Origin: Dentipellis sp. KUC8613 | Taxonomy: Eukaryota > Basidiomycota > Agaricomycetes > Russulales > Hericiaceae | Direction of reading: 5' to 3' | DNA: 64,000 nucleotides | Assembly (NCBI GenBank): GCA_002286715.1 | Contig: NSJX01000026.1 | Span: 248,001 to 312,000 of the forward strand | Shown here: in pieces, positions 35,101-46,264 of the stretch | Numbering within the stretch: position 1 is the first letter of the stretch | Layout: each line of letters starts with the position of its first letter | Translations under genes and position numbers: made by a program | Notes under the pieces: model-generated | Told to the model about the DNA's origin: nothing | Database searches by the model: none | The model's input: only the letters and a program-made list of their open reading frames with translations

Positions 35101-36288
35101 TCAAAGCCTCGTCACGCTCCACCGCATCTCCATGCACTCCCCACTCGCGCCCTCGGGCCTAAACGTCAGCGGCACCAACACCGCCTCGACGCGCACCGCG
35201 CCGCGCGGGAACACGTCCCCGTCCCACAGCGCCGCCCAGCTGTCCGGCGAGTGGCAGAACATGCGCCACGCGGTGCTGCCCCCGGCGAAGTCGTCCACCA
35301 GCCCCGCGGTGGCGCGCGCGACGTGCGCGCCGAGGAGGAGCGCGCCGGGCGTGGGCGCGAGGAGGGCGCCGAGCGCGTGCGCGAGCGCGCGCTGCGTGGC
35401 CGCCGGGAAGAGGTGGAAGAGCCGCGAGGCGTGGATCGCGGTGAGCCGCGAGAGGAAGGGCGTGAGCGAGGTGCTGGTGTTGGTGCTGGTGCTGGTGCTG
35501 GTGCTGGAGTTGAGCGTGTCGGAGGAGGAGCTGGAGGGGGAGGAGGGCGGCGAGGCGCCGGGCGAGGGCGCGAGGAAGGCGGGGTCGAAGAGGTCGCCCG
35601 GGAAGAAGGGGACTGGGAAGGATTTGGGGCTTGTCTTGAAGAGCTCGTGGCCGAGGTCCCAGAATTCTGAAAAGCGGAGTTCAGTGTTTTGCGTGATAAT
35701 TTATAACGGACAGGAGGCGTACCGGGGTGGAGGTCCGAGGCGAGGACGTTGTGCATGGGGTAGCCGTCGAGGATGGCCTTGCGGGCGTCGTTGCCGACTG
35801 TCGTATGAAATGAGTCTTCACAAGAGGGAGACGGAGGAAAAAAAAATCTCACAGCAGCAGCCGACGTCGAGGAACAGGGCATCGGCACGCGTGCGGCCCA
35901 GATCGAGGAGCGCCTCATAGGCAGGCAGGTGCGAGATGGTCATCCTGCGTGGTACCGAAAGATAAATAATCACGCTCTCAAAGAAACGTACATCTTGTGG
36001 ATGCATACCTCAGAAATTCGAAGTAGCGGATGCACGGGTACGCGTGAACCTATGTAGGACAACAGAGCGTCGTTAGAAGACATTTCGAGAAGGAAAGAAA
36101 GTGGGCGGTAGAATGTTATATGTACGGACCGCATACGCTTTCGCTTGGACGGACAGAATGTGCGCCTTCAGCTCTTGCTCGTCTTCAATCCCAGTGAGAG
36201 CCCGGAAGGTTTCTTTCTCCTCCACACTCAGCGAGAAGAGCTTCTCGTCCAGCGGTTTGTTGAACCCAGCAATTTCAGCAGTCGGCAT
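35101..36288 (-). CDS. SAM-dependent methyltransferase, array copy 6 (inverted)
   Basis: Exons 36288-36130, 36049-36009, 35944-35853, 35797-35723 and 35666-35101 give 310 aa. Exons 2 and 4 are 41 and 75 nt as in all copies; exon 3 is 92 nt as in copies 4-5. Motif I is canonical, DVGCCFGNDARKAILDG, with NVLASDLH and EFWDLGHELFKTS, so this is the likely active member of its subgroup. Exon 1 ends with a weak donor (GTCCGT). A Ser/Thr-rich insert (STSTSTSTNTSTS, with SSPSSSSS before it) replaces the usual PRPDLxTLTSL region, after which TPFLSRLTAIHASRLFHLF resumes. GC content is high in the last exon. Its inverted position beyond the SNG1-like gene suggests a local inversion or an older member. 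Confidence 0.88.
35468..35512 (-). repeat. Coding Ser/Thr minisatellite
   Basis: Tandem 6-nt units (GGTGCT on plus) in the last exon of copy 6 encode a Ser-Thr repeat and are absent from the other five copies. Confidence 0.7.
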
Positions 36289-38390
36289 ATTGCTAATAAT
36301 CTCGGAGTAGATGGAGGACTGTAGTCGAAAATATGATCAAGAGAAAGGGCGAAGCAGTAAGCAGGAGGTGAGGGCACTATGCCTAGTAGCGCTGCACCCC
36401 ACCAACAAAATGCCCCGCTTTTGTACCATTCGACGGACCCCGCGCTGGCGCTGGCGCTCCCGCTGCCTCCGAACGAACGCCAGAACGGCGAACGGGCGCA
36501 GCGCCGGGAATACAGCCGTCAGGTTCAGGAAGGCATCTCTGTCTCTATCCCTATCTCTGTATTACGCTGCTGCATCAGGTGCTGATTGATAGCAATTTTG
36601 AGGTACGGGGTTACAGGTTACGGGTGATGCTGCGGCCTGTGACCGAGAACGAGCATGCTTGAGATGCCAGTGATGTTCAGTGAAGCGTAGGACTGTGTGT
36701 GAGGAACATCAGCGAAAGCTAGATGATCAGATCCTCTGCATATTAGGTCTCGCGAACAAAGATATACTGAGGCGACTGAGCTGGGAAACACACGGCCACA
36801 GCGCACGGCCAAGACTCGGACGTGCACTTGCGCTCAGCTCAACCCAGCGGCGTTTGCGAATCCTTGGCCTTGTCTCGTTTCCCCGAGCCCAGCGAGCCGC
36901 GAACGTCTAAGCAGCCGGACTGCGCGCAGATATGTGGATATGTGGGGCATTCACGAACAAACGGGGTCCGCGAATCCTCAGGCTTCAGGGTTGAATGCAC
37001 ATTCGCTGCCACTTGGGAATGTTGCCTGCCGTTCGCAGCACAGGGTGACGCTCCGGGCGTCAAAGACGCGCCGGATTGGGGAGAATGGTATCAACTCCAC
37101 CACGAATGGGCAGCGCGCGCTGGGAGGTCGGGCTGCGTGGTGGGACAGCACCCTCGATGCGGCGGTCCGGGTTGATAGCAGGATACACAATCATGATCTG
37201 GTGTTTGTGTTGTATTGCGCTGATAGCCGCGGGCTCCACGGCTGGGGAATCAAACGGCGGCCAGGAGAGAGGTGGGTCGCACGGCGGTTTGGGGCACCAG
37301 TTTAGATAATTTGAATCGCTCTCAGGACCAGAGGGCGATTGGTTATCTGAACTGAGAAAAAGAGGGACCTATTTCCATAAATCTCGAACGCTGGCGTGGC
37401 CGGATACACCGAGGTAGAGAAACCGTCACAGTTTTCGGATTGAAGAGCAAGCGGTAGGATTTTAAAGTACACACCATTCGTTAGTAAGACCAACAGTCAT
37501 TTAATCGCTGAGACTGCCAAGCAGACTCGCGTCAAACGCCTAAATAGAGTGCGGGAATCAATTGCAACCAAGGGCCATCTCGAGTTAGGTACTCGCCGAG
37601 CAGCGTCAGCGCTGGTCAAACACCCTTGATTGCCCGCGGCTGAGGTAGTCAGGGAAGCCAAGGCATCATGGAAGGCGTAGCGGAAGCTGATACGATAGGC
37701 AGCAGACCTTCCTGCGGATGCGGCAATCAGATATCTACGGACCGCAGTCACGTTGTGCGCGGGACAGCCCAACCTAGTTCGGCACAAACGTGTGTTGTTG
37801 TGTACTTCTATGGACGCACAGCTTGTCCGTGTCAGGCGACAGGGCGGGCTATGCAGGTAGTTAAGTACGGATGTTGGAGGACAGAAGTGGCACAAAAGTT
37901 CGCTCTAGTAGCGCTGCGGCGCCGGAGGCTGTGCGGTATTGAAGACCGAACCAACACTCGTGGTTGCCACGACCTAGAGAATGTCAGTGTGTGTATACAT
38001 ACTGTGTATGCGATTGGCTTGAAGGTGCTTTTTGAAGGACGCGTTGCAGCCTCGATGTTCGTGGTGGCTTGTTGAAGAGAGCAACGGGACTATCACGGAA
38101 GTTGCCTCGTAAGCGCCCATCAAGAATGGCTGTCGCACGCGTCGTGCCGCGTCCTTGCTGGAGCCGTGAGCTACGTATCCTTCGCTCGGTCCTGCAGTTC
38201 TTATTGTTCTTGCCGAGTTTGTCTTTCTTCTTCACTACGGCTTCCATCGCAACGAGGATTATACACCGACAGTCTCATGTGTAGGGCTGCGAGAACTGAT
38301 CAGCATTTATAGCTTTAGGTGCCTCATCCGTACTGGGACTCAAACAAGCACCGTGGCGCATCGATCCCATCTACTCCTCTTGCTCTTGCC
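36289..38390. other. Intergenic, 2.1 kb
   Basis: No complete gene. An open minus-strand frame at 37368-37060 is described separately. Other ORFs lack motifs. A CTCTGTCTCTATCCCTATCTCTG run lies near 36537-36559. Confidence 0.5.
37060..37368 (-). other. Possible orphan terminal exon
   Basis: A minus-strand frame stays open for about 100 codons and is preceded by a good 3' splice site (CCTCTTTTTCTCAG). It would read through NYLNWCPKPPCDPPLSW and MIVYPAINPDRRIEGAVPP to a TGA. No upstream exon could be joined, so this may be a gene remnant or chance. Confidence 0.25.
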
Positions 38391-40554
38391 ATGGACCAAC
38401 CACCTAACGACCTTGAGAGACCACCACCCTCTGACGACCTCGATGACAACCCCGCAATCACGACACTGTATCTAGAACCCAACCACAGCTCTACTCTGAG
38501 CTTCCAGGCACCGTCTACCATGAATGACTCTACAAAGACACCGCATACAAGCTCCACAACAGGACATCGCACAGAAACACTCAATGCCGAGGACGAGGAT
38601 GAGTCTGAAGGCGATGACGAGCCTGCATTCGATGAAGCCAGTGTGGCGCCCAGGCCCCCTCTAGTACCTGCGCCAACTCTCGCGTCGCTGGACCGCACTT
38701 CCCCCGAACCCTCAGATACTCGGCTGGACTTGGACCTGCCGCAGCTGCAGTCCCCCTCCCTCCGGCCCCCGCCGCGACGGCCGGAACGCCGCTCGCGGGC
38801 GGGGCGCGTGCTCGCGTTCTTCGGGTACGGGCGCGATAACAAAGCCCGCCGGGCGCTCGTGTCTGTAATCTGGCATCTTTCCCTTGACCTCGCACAGGTG
38901 AGCTGCGCAGCACGCCCGGGGCCGATGTTCATCGGGACTCCCATCTCACATGTCCGTGATTGTCTCCAGATCCTCGCCATCATCATCCTGCTGGCATACG
39001 CCGCGCACCACCGCAGCCCCGTGTCCCCCGACACGAACGAGTGGTCCGCGTGCAACAAGCCGCTCGGCGTGTGGGACGCGCTGTGGGCCGCGCGCCTGAC
39101 GATCAACATCGCGCTGACGTTCTGGCGCTGGTCGTTCGACCGCGCGGGCAGCGCGCGCGCGCCCGCACAGGACGCGGAGGCGGACACCGGCGCCGCGACG
39201 CAGAGGGGCGCCGGTGCCAATTCGGGCGCGGGCCCGCGGCGCCTCACGCATGGTGCGCCACCGCCTCGCCGCAGGCCGGGCACGAATGGGGAAGAGTCGG
39301 AACAGGCGCAGAAGCAGCCCCCGCAGTGGTACTCGCGGTGAGTCGGCTTGCGAGCTTGGGCGCGCGTGTGCTGAATTTTGGGCGCAGGGTCATCGTGGCG
39401 CGCTCGATATTCACGGTCGTGTGGTTCGTGCTGGCGCATGTGTTTGAGTACACGTCGACGGAGACTTGTCGGTTCTCCGCCCCGCATATATGGTGGCTCA
39501 CCTTTGCGCTGCTGTGCATCCTGTATGTCGGCATCGTCGAGGTGATCGTGCTCGCGGTCGTCGTGTTCATCATCGGGCCCATCATCTTCGTACGCATTTC
39601 GCACCTCCCCACCCGCGCTTTGGGTCCTTACGATCTATGTATTTCTCTTCCTGTGCAGCTATTCTGGAATATATTCCTCCTGTGCCTCGGGCGCCACCCG
39701 CTGCAGAACCCGCACTACATCAAGCCGGACGTCGGCAAGCTCTCAAAGTCGGTCGTCGACGCGATCCCGCTCGTCATCTACATCCCACCACCGCCCGGGT
39801 CCGACGAATCCTCAGCCGATGCGAAAGACCCTAGCAAGCCCATCGCGACTCCGCCAATAGCGTACTCGTACCCGCCCAAACCCGCGCCGGCGCCGGCGCC
39901 TCCCGCACGCAGCCGCTTCCGCTTTTTGCGGCTGAAGCGCAGGCGGGGTGCGGGAGGCGATGAGAAGGGCGCGGGGAACGGAGGGGGGAAGGATGAGAAG
40001 AATGGATCTGGGAGTGGAAGCGGCAGTGGCAGTGGTGATGTGTCCGTGTGGGAGGACAAGTGGGAGAAGGGCGAGTACCCGTTCGTGCGGCTCGAGAACA
40101 ACCGCGCGGCGTGTGCGATCTGCTTGATGGACTTTGAGGCGCCGCGCAGGCTGGATGGGGAGACTGAGGAGCGCGTGCAGGAGGTGCGGGAGGTGCAGGA
40201 GGTCGAGGAGGCGTCGGCGCATGCGGGGAGGGAGGCCAGCGGGGAGCGGACGAAGGGCGGGCTGCAGTTGGAGGATGCGGGCGAGGGTGTGCAGCCGTTG
40301 CGCTTGCTGGATTGTGGGCATGTGTTTCATGTAAGTCTTCTTTTCGCTCTCTTGGCTCAGTGCACATGTTGACGGTGCAGCAGAAAACATGTCTGGACCC
40401 GTGGTTGATAGACGTGTCCGGCCGCTGTCCGGTGTGTCAGCGCCCTGTCGAGCCGCCAAACGAGCCGGAGGACAAACACCAGCGTAGAGCGCGGATGAGA
40501 CAGGAGAGGCGGGAGCGGCGGGCTGCGCGACGAAGGGAGGGATCTAACGTGTAA
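38391..40554 (+). CDS. Membrane RING-H2 E3 ubiquitin ligase
   Basis: Five exons (38391-38897, 38970-39337, 39388-39589, 39659-40330, 40384-40554) give 639 aa. A long acidic and Pro-rich N-terminus is followed by membrane segments: ILAIIILLAYAA, a second near WAARLTINIALTFWRW, then SIFTVVWFVLAHVF, LTFALLCILYVGIVEVIVLAVVVFIIG and LFWNIFLLCLG. The C-terminal cytosolic part has a RING-H2: CAIC, then CGHVFHKTC, then CPVC, all eight ligands present. The gap between the second and third ligands is about 63 residues, longer than the usual 9-39, and contains EV/EE repeats. A GSGSGSGSG linker precedes the RING. The exon 5 acceptor was chosen as CAGCAG|AAA because it gives the H-x2-H-x2-C spacing. Such proteins ubiquitinate membrane proteins; the target is unknown. 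Confidence 0.88.
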
Positions 40555-40825
40555 TGTGCAGCGTGTGGCGCGGTTAGGTAGATGGATAGCTGGACCGTGA
40601 TGCTTTGTTTTGTGTGTACTCGTACATGTACGTATTACGACTGTTCTTGATGTATCTCTATGTGCAGAGGCTCCGAGTAATGATAATGCTTTTTGAAGGT
40701 CACGCTAAATTGCAACGAGTAGTGACTGGGCGTGTTGTACATTCCGATATAAGGATAGGTAGTACAAAGATGTGCAGCATAATGCATAAACTTCAGGAAT
40801 CGACAGAAACCCGAAGACAGTAGCT

Positions 40826-43403
40826 TCAGTTCTCCGCCTCCTTCAACCTCAGCCACAGTCCTCCCTAGATACACATCAACGTCAGTCACTGCATCCGGTC
40901 CAAAGAAGTAAGACAGGACCACTCACGTCAGAATACAGCGTCAAATGTGAATTCGGGCGTATCTTCTCGATCGCCGCGCGCCCACTGAGCGCCTTCCAGT
41001 GCGCGGGCGGGAGCGTGCCCGCGGGGTGGCCCTCGGGCGCGAGCTCGACGCCCGAGAAGGCCTGGAGGAGGCGCACGAGCATGAACGACACCTCATTGTA
41101 GGCGAATTGCTGCCCGAGGCAGATGCGCGGGCCCGCGTTGAAGGGGAGGAAGATGAAAGGATTACGGGTGAGGTACTTTGCGAGGCGGTCGTCGATGAAG
41201 CGGTCGGGGTCGAACTCGAGGGCTGTAAGGTATTCGAGTTAGCGCGATTGCATGGGGAGACGATTGGTTTTCGTACCGTCTGGGCCCCAGAGGTCGGTCC
41301 TGCGGTGCATGAGGTACACCGAGTAGATGCAGCTGTTGGTGCAACGTCAGTGTACTGACAACTGCAAATTGAAGTTTCGGCTAACCGAGTTCCTGCAGGG
41401 ATAAAGAAGGGCTTTTGGCCTGTGCCTTGAGGTTGCCAGACGGTGTCATTTATAGCCGTCCTAATGTTGACGTTGGTCAGAAAATGCTGGTAACTCAGAT
41501 TATAGCATGCCTACCTCAGATTATTCGGGCTATATACGCATCAGGAATCGTGAGTGTTTGACCAGGTGCTGAGAAATAGGAGACATACACAGGAGGGAAG
41601 AGACGGAGAGTTTCTGTCGATCAAAATATTGTCAGGCGTTTTCCGTCCATGGCGAGCATGCGAGTATGCTTACCATTGATGACAGCACGCAAATATTTCA
41701 TCTGCCGAATCTCTTCGATAGTCGGGGCTCGGGTGCTGCCTACCACGGACAGAATCTCCTCACGGAGACGCTGCATGACGTGAGGATGCTGCGAGAGCAT
41801 GTAGATGCAGAAGGTAAGCGTAGACGACGTCTGCGAATTTGAAAAATTGTGAGCGGGAGGGGTATGTCGTCATGAAATTGAAATATTCTCGGACGTACCG
41901 TGTCACGGCCAGCCAACATGATGTTGAGCGTCTCGTCCTTGATCACCGAATAATCTAGCCCTGCGTGTCAGCGAGGGCTCGTCGACGTCCCAACGAACAC
42001 TGACCATCCGTCACTTTAGTCAAATGCTCCAGCAACGACTCATTCATCTCATCCTCCTCGCTCTTCTCCTTCCCATCCGTCTTCCTCTGCCTAATCGCCT
42101 CCGTAATCAGCGGCTTCAAAAACGTATCGATCACCCGCATATGCGTCGCGACCTCGTCCTTCCAGAACTCCGCCAGCGGCCACATGTCACCATACAGATC
42201 GCGCTTGAGGCTCGCATGCTGCGCCTCCTGGAACGCGATGAAAAAGCGGTTCGCGGACGAGTTCTCCGCGAACTTGTTCTCCGCCGCGCGCGGCGAGGTC
42301 GACGGGTACGGCAGCCCCGCCGCGAGCGACTGCAGGTCCTGCCCGAAGAGGAACTCCGTCGCGGAGTCGAGCGTGAAGCGGCCCGTGAGGTCCTGGAAGT
42401 CGATGGGGAATCCCGCGCGCAGGCGTTCCTTGGCGAGCGCAATCACGTCCTCCGCGTGCCGGTTGAAGATCTCGAAGTGGCTGATGCGGTCTTTGCTGAA
42501 GTATGGCCGGGTGATGCCACGGTGGAACCTGAATGGAGGCTGGCGTTAGGGATAGATTACTGTACGGGCGAGCCGCGACTTACTTCCACATCTCGCCTGG
42601 AGTATTGTCGGAAGATTAACATTTTTGTGGCGTCAGGGCCGAAATGGATCGTACCGTCTGAATTGAAGACACCAGTCCCCAGAAGACCCTTGAAGTGGTC
42701 GCGGAAGCTGGGTCCTGCCATACCCCAATATTGTTTCATATCATCGCAGACGAATGTGGGTGCTGACAGGCGCAAGTACCTTTCTCGAAATTATTGAAAT
42801 CACTCGCCAATAAAGCCTGTGAGCAGAATCAACGATCTGCTCGAAAAAGACACGTGCAGCGCTGTATACCTTGATGTGCTCCGGCTCCATCGTGATTATC
42901 TGAGAGATTGTGAATGGTCAGAGCGCACGACAGAGTCAAACGCACGTACTGAGCGCTCGAAATTGATGTACAGCGTGAACGTCTGTCCAAGTGTCCAGGT
43001 GTATTCCAATACGGTTTGTGCTGGTGGAAAGGTGACAATGAACACCGCAGTGCTCGCAGGCCAGAGGCAGCGACAGCGTACCGAGGTAGGCATTCTTGAT
43101 GTCAGATTGGAACCGGGCTGTTACATCCAGTCCACCCGGCACTTTGTAGGGAACGGTAGGCGCAAGAACGGCACCACTGGCTTTGGCACGCGAGCGTTGA
43201 GACCAGTACCTCCCGTACAACGACGCAACAAAGGTTACCGGGATTGAAAGGGCGATGAGTAGCACCCGGATCAATGGCGAAAGCTCGAAATTGTCGAAGC
43301 CTAGCCTCTCGATAGCCCGGAGGGAGCCGTAGGTCACTCCCGCGGGGAGCAGGACGACTGGAAGGCGCTTAGCTATGAAGGTAGGTCCCGGCAAAAAGAC
43401 CAT
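40826..43403 (-). CDS. Cytochrome P450, CYP63-like monooxygenase
   Basis: Fifteen exons give 593 aa: 43403-43082, 43020-42950, 42899-42870, 42816-42780, 42714-42655, 42596-42584, 42528-42005, 41960-41899, 41830-41674, 41613-41589, 41529-41515, 41460-41386, 41332-41277, 41222-40927 and 40864-40826. An N-terminal hydrophobic anchor targets it to the ER. Landmarks are [20 protein letters not shown] (C-helix), AGRDT|TSS (I-helix), ETLR (K-helix ExxR), FDPDRF, and the haem loop [10 protein letters not shown] with its Cys thiolate. Full length and the [19 protein letters not shown] stretch match CYP63 of white-rot fungi, which oxidise a wide range of xenobiotics and alkanes with electrons from CPR. 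Exons of 13 and 15 nt are needed to keep family sequence. Confidence 0.93.
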
Positions 43404-44152
43404 GGTGGTGCGAAAGAGAATGCACTAGCGAAGCTTTCTGCCGAGTCCTTATATCAACATGCACGTAACTCCTAAGCGCTAGACCATCGTCATCTGGTTG
43501 CGCTACTCTAACAGCCCTGCGATTCCGCGTCGTTAGGTGGCATATGATAATGGCTGGATGATGCCTTCCCGACCCGGCCAAGGCCGCCCACTGACCTACC
43601 CTTGCGTGACCATTGGCCTAAAATACGCCTGGGAAGAGGCTACGAGAATACCTTGTGATCCCCTTGCTCCTCTTCTATCGGTCTTATGACCTCGATGAAC
43701 AATTAGTAATAAGCGAACCCCCCGTTGAATACCCCCAACAAACTCTAAGAATCACTCGGCTGGAGCCTTGTGTATGCGTCATGATCAGACAGTTGAAAAC
43801 CGGGTGCTATAGGAGGTGCCATCTGAAAAGTGAGAAAAGCAGATGAATTGGTCAGGAAACGACGCCGTGATTCACCTGGAGAATTGGAGGAGCTCTCGAA
43901 ATATTGGATGATGCATCATGGGGTCAGTGTTAGTTGAAGATGTTCATAAGTTTGAAGATGTTCATGATCAGTTGCAATTGGTCGTCTGCCGCAGGCACAC
44001 CACATATGATAATGGCATTACGTAACCGATCAAGTGTCTCACTGCTGTGTAGTTACACCGCGCCTCTGCTGCTGCACTACAACACCTTCACACTAAAGGA
44101 GTCCTATTCTCTCAACCTTAGAATCGCGGAATCGTTTCGAGAGGAATACTCT
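43404..44152. other. Divergent intergenic region
   Basis: Upstream region shared by the P450 and the BSD-domain gene. No gene, repeat or strong promoter motif recognised. Confidence 0.6.
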
Positions 44153-45722
44153 ATGAATTTCTTCGACGCGACGTTTGAGCCGGGTGGCGCCTCGACACCC
44201 CCTCGCGAAGCGAGCCATGCGCGGCAACAGAGCTTGAACGAGGAGGTAACCGAGGTCATCGGCCAGCTCGGGAGGTTCTGGGGGGGCTTCAGGAAGCAGG
44301 TATGCTCGCCGCATCGTCCTTTAGGTGTGCGTCTGACTTAGAAGCCGCCGATCGCACGTCAGAGCCAGGAAGCGTTGGAGGTCGCCCGTAAGGACCTTCA
44401 GGGATACGTCTCACAGGCGCAGAAGGAGATTTCCAAGCTAGGCACGACGCCAGAGAACACAGAGGGCGAAAACGCCTCTGCGAGCAGCTCTCGTGACATT
44501 CAGCAGCCTGCTGCAGACGATGATGCATCGTCCGCCTCGACGTCGGCGTCTACGTCTACGACCCTCCCCGCAGAGGAGCACCCGCAAACCCCTGCCTCTG
44601 CATCTCTCTTTTCTCGCCTCCAGTCTTCCATTCCACCAGACCTCCTTTCATCTGTCCAGAGAACGATCCCTGAGACACTCGAAACCCTACGCCACGCACC
44701 GGAGCGCGTCGATCTCTCTCAACTCCGCACGACATTGCAGCGCGTGCATATCCAGGATGCGACTGCGCGCGGTGAAGAACTCCTCCGGGGAGCAGGCGAT
44801 TTCCTCCGAGAGGCCGTGCGCGTTGTGCCACCTTCCGAAGCTGGACCGTCGTCCTCGGGCGTTATGTGGGACGGCATGGACATCTGGACCATGCCTCTGT
44901 CCGGAGTCGACACACCACGGTCGGAATCCGGAGGAAGCAACGGCAAGGCGCGTGAGAGCGGGACTGGTACGCCGAGACGCAGTGGCGAGGGGAAGGCTAT
45001 CGCGACGAGGAAGGAGGCATTGCTCAGGGCGGTGAGAACCAATCCGGAGATTCTTAGAGTGGATCCTGCCGGGGAGAAGACTTCTGAGGAGCTGTACAAG
45101 ACCTGGGTCGAGAAAGAGGTGGCTGATAAGGAAGGAGGAATTGGAGGCGAATATTGGAAAGAACGGGTCGAGAAGGAGCTCGAGGAAGATGGTGAACCTC
45201 TAAAGGTTACCCGGGATACCTTAGGTATAATCTTCCCTAGCTATCGTCGTCCGCGGCCGTCTCTGACATATTGCCTTTTTAGTTCCGTCCGATATGACAG
45301 AGGACGACTTCTGGACTCGATATTTCTTCCGTATCCATCAGATTGAGCAGGAGGAAGAGCGGCGCAAAGCTCTTCTGCAAGGTACGCACAGATATAAATA
45401 CGCCAACAGCAGCTTCTCAGATATACTTTCGTCAGGCTCAATTCAACAGGATGAGGACTTCAGCTGGGAAGATGACGATGAAGAGGCAACGTCACCAACG
45501 GGCACGCTGAGGACGCAGCCTCCGACGGCACCCGCCGCCTCTACTCCTCAAGTCGGTGGTTCACTTGCCCCCACATCGCATCCTGCGACCCCTGGATCGT
45601 CGAGCCCGCCGCCAAGCAGCGAAGACAGCTATGACGTCGTGTCTTCGGGGCAAGTCAGCGAGACCAAGGGTGTGCAGGGCAAGCAGGATTCTGACGAGAG
45701 CGGTGAGAGCGATTGGGAGTAA
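44153..45722 (+). CDS. BSD-domain protein
   Basis: Four exons (44153-44299, 44342-45224, 45283-45381, 45436-45722) give 471 aa. The N-terminus has a helical region (EEVTEVIGQLGRFWGGFRKQ, then LEVARKDLQGYVSQAQKEI) of the kind that precedes BSD domains in synapse-associated-like and Dos2-like proteins. A Ser/Thr-rich linker follows. The BSD domain begins near TNPEILRVDPAGEKTSEELYK and ends MTEDDFWTRYFFRIHQIEQEEERR, with the family FW pair. The C-terminus is acidic and Ser-rich, ending SGESDWE. BSD folds are small three-helix bundles; in this family the molecular role is unclear. Splice phases agree throughout. Confidence 0.87.
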
Positions 45723-46264
45723 ATGTGGATATGCGTTCGACCTTCGGGGTCTTTTGCATACACGTGGACTTGGTCGAGGTGTAGCCATGCGTTGAGGTTC
45801 GGGGAGTTCCAAGTGTAAAATATGACAATATCGCATTCCTTTCCGTCTTGGTGCGGTGTTACAATTTTTCTTGAGAGCGAGAAAACTTCTCTTCCACCTT
45901 GTCTCATCTCATTCTCCCTGCGCAAACGCAGATATCATCCGCTCCTGAGTCTCGTCTTCCTCCAAAGTCCGTCTTCCTGTCTTCGAACTTCGCACTCTAA
46001 ACGGAGCTGATCAAGCTGCGGTTATCTTATCTGGCGGCGACAGCTTTGCCGAGGGCGGGCCGAGACAAACATACGGACGCTTGCAGGCCGCGGGCGCATC
46101 AAACGACACTCGAGCCCACTGCGCTCAAACACTTGCAGCACGCTACCACAACAGGCCTCAGGCGCTCCCCGACGTTCCTGCCAACGTGGCAGACGTTTAC
46201 CCCCGACTTACCTCCCCCCTGTCCCCCTCTCGCTACCGCCACATCGACGGAACGCGCGCCGGAC
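45723..46264. other. Intergenic
   Basis: 3' end of the BSD gene and upstream region of the second Cdc1/Ted1 gene. CT-rich from 45880 to 45990. No gene. Confidence 0.6.

Noticed and set aside
37497..37895. 132-codon minus ORF
   Set aside because: No recognisable domain; other frames in the same region are equally open.
22194..43403. Secondary-metabolite gene cluster (methyltransferases, SNG1-like protein, P450)
   Set aside because: No polyketide, peptide or terpene synthase gene is in the window, the P450 is 4.5 kb past the array with a RING ligase gene between them, and CYP63 enzymes are usually general oxidases.
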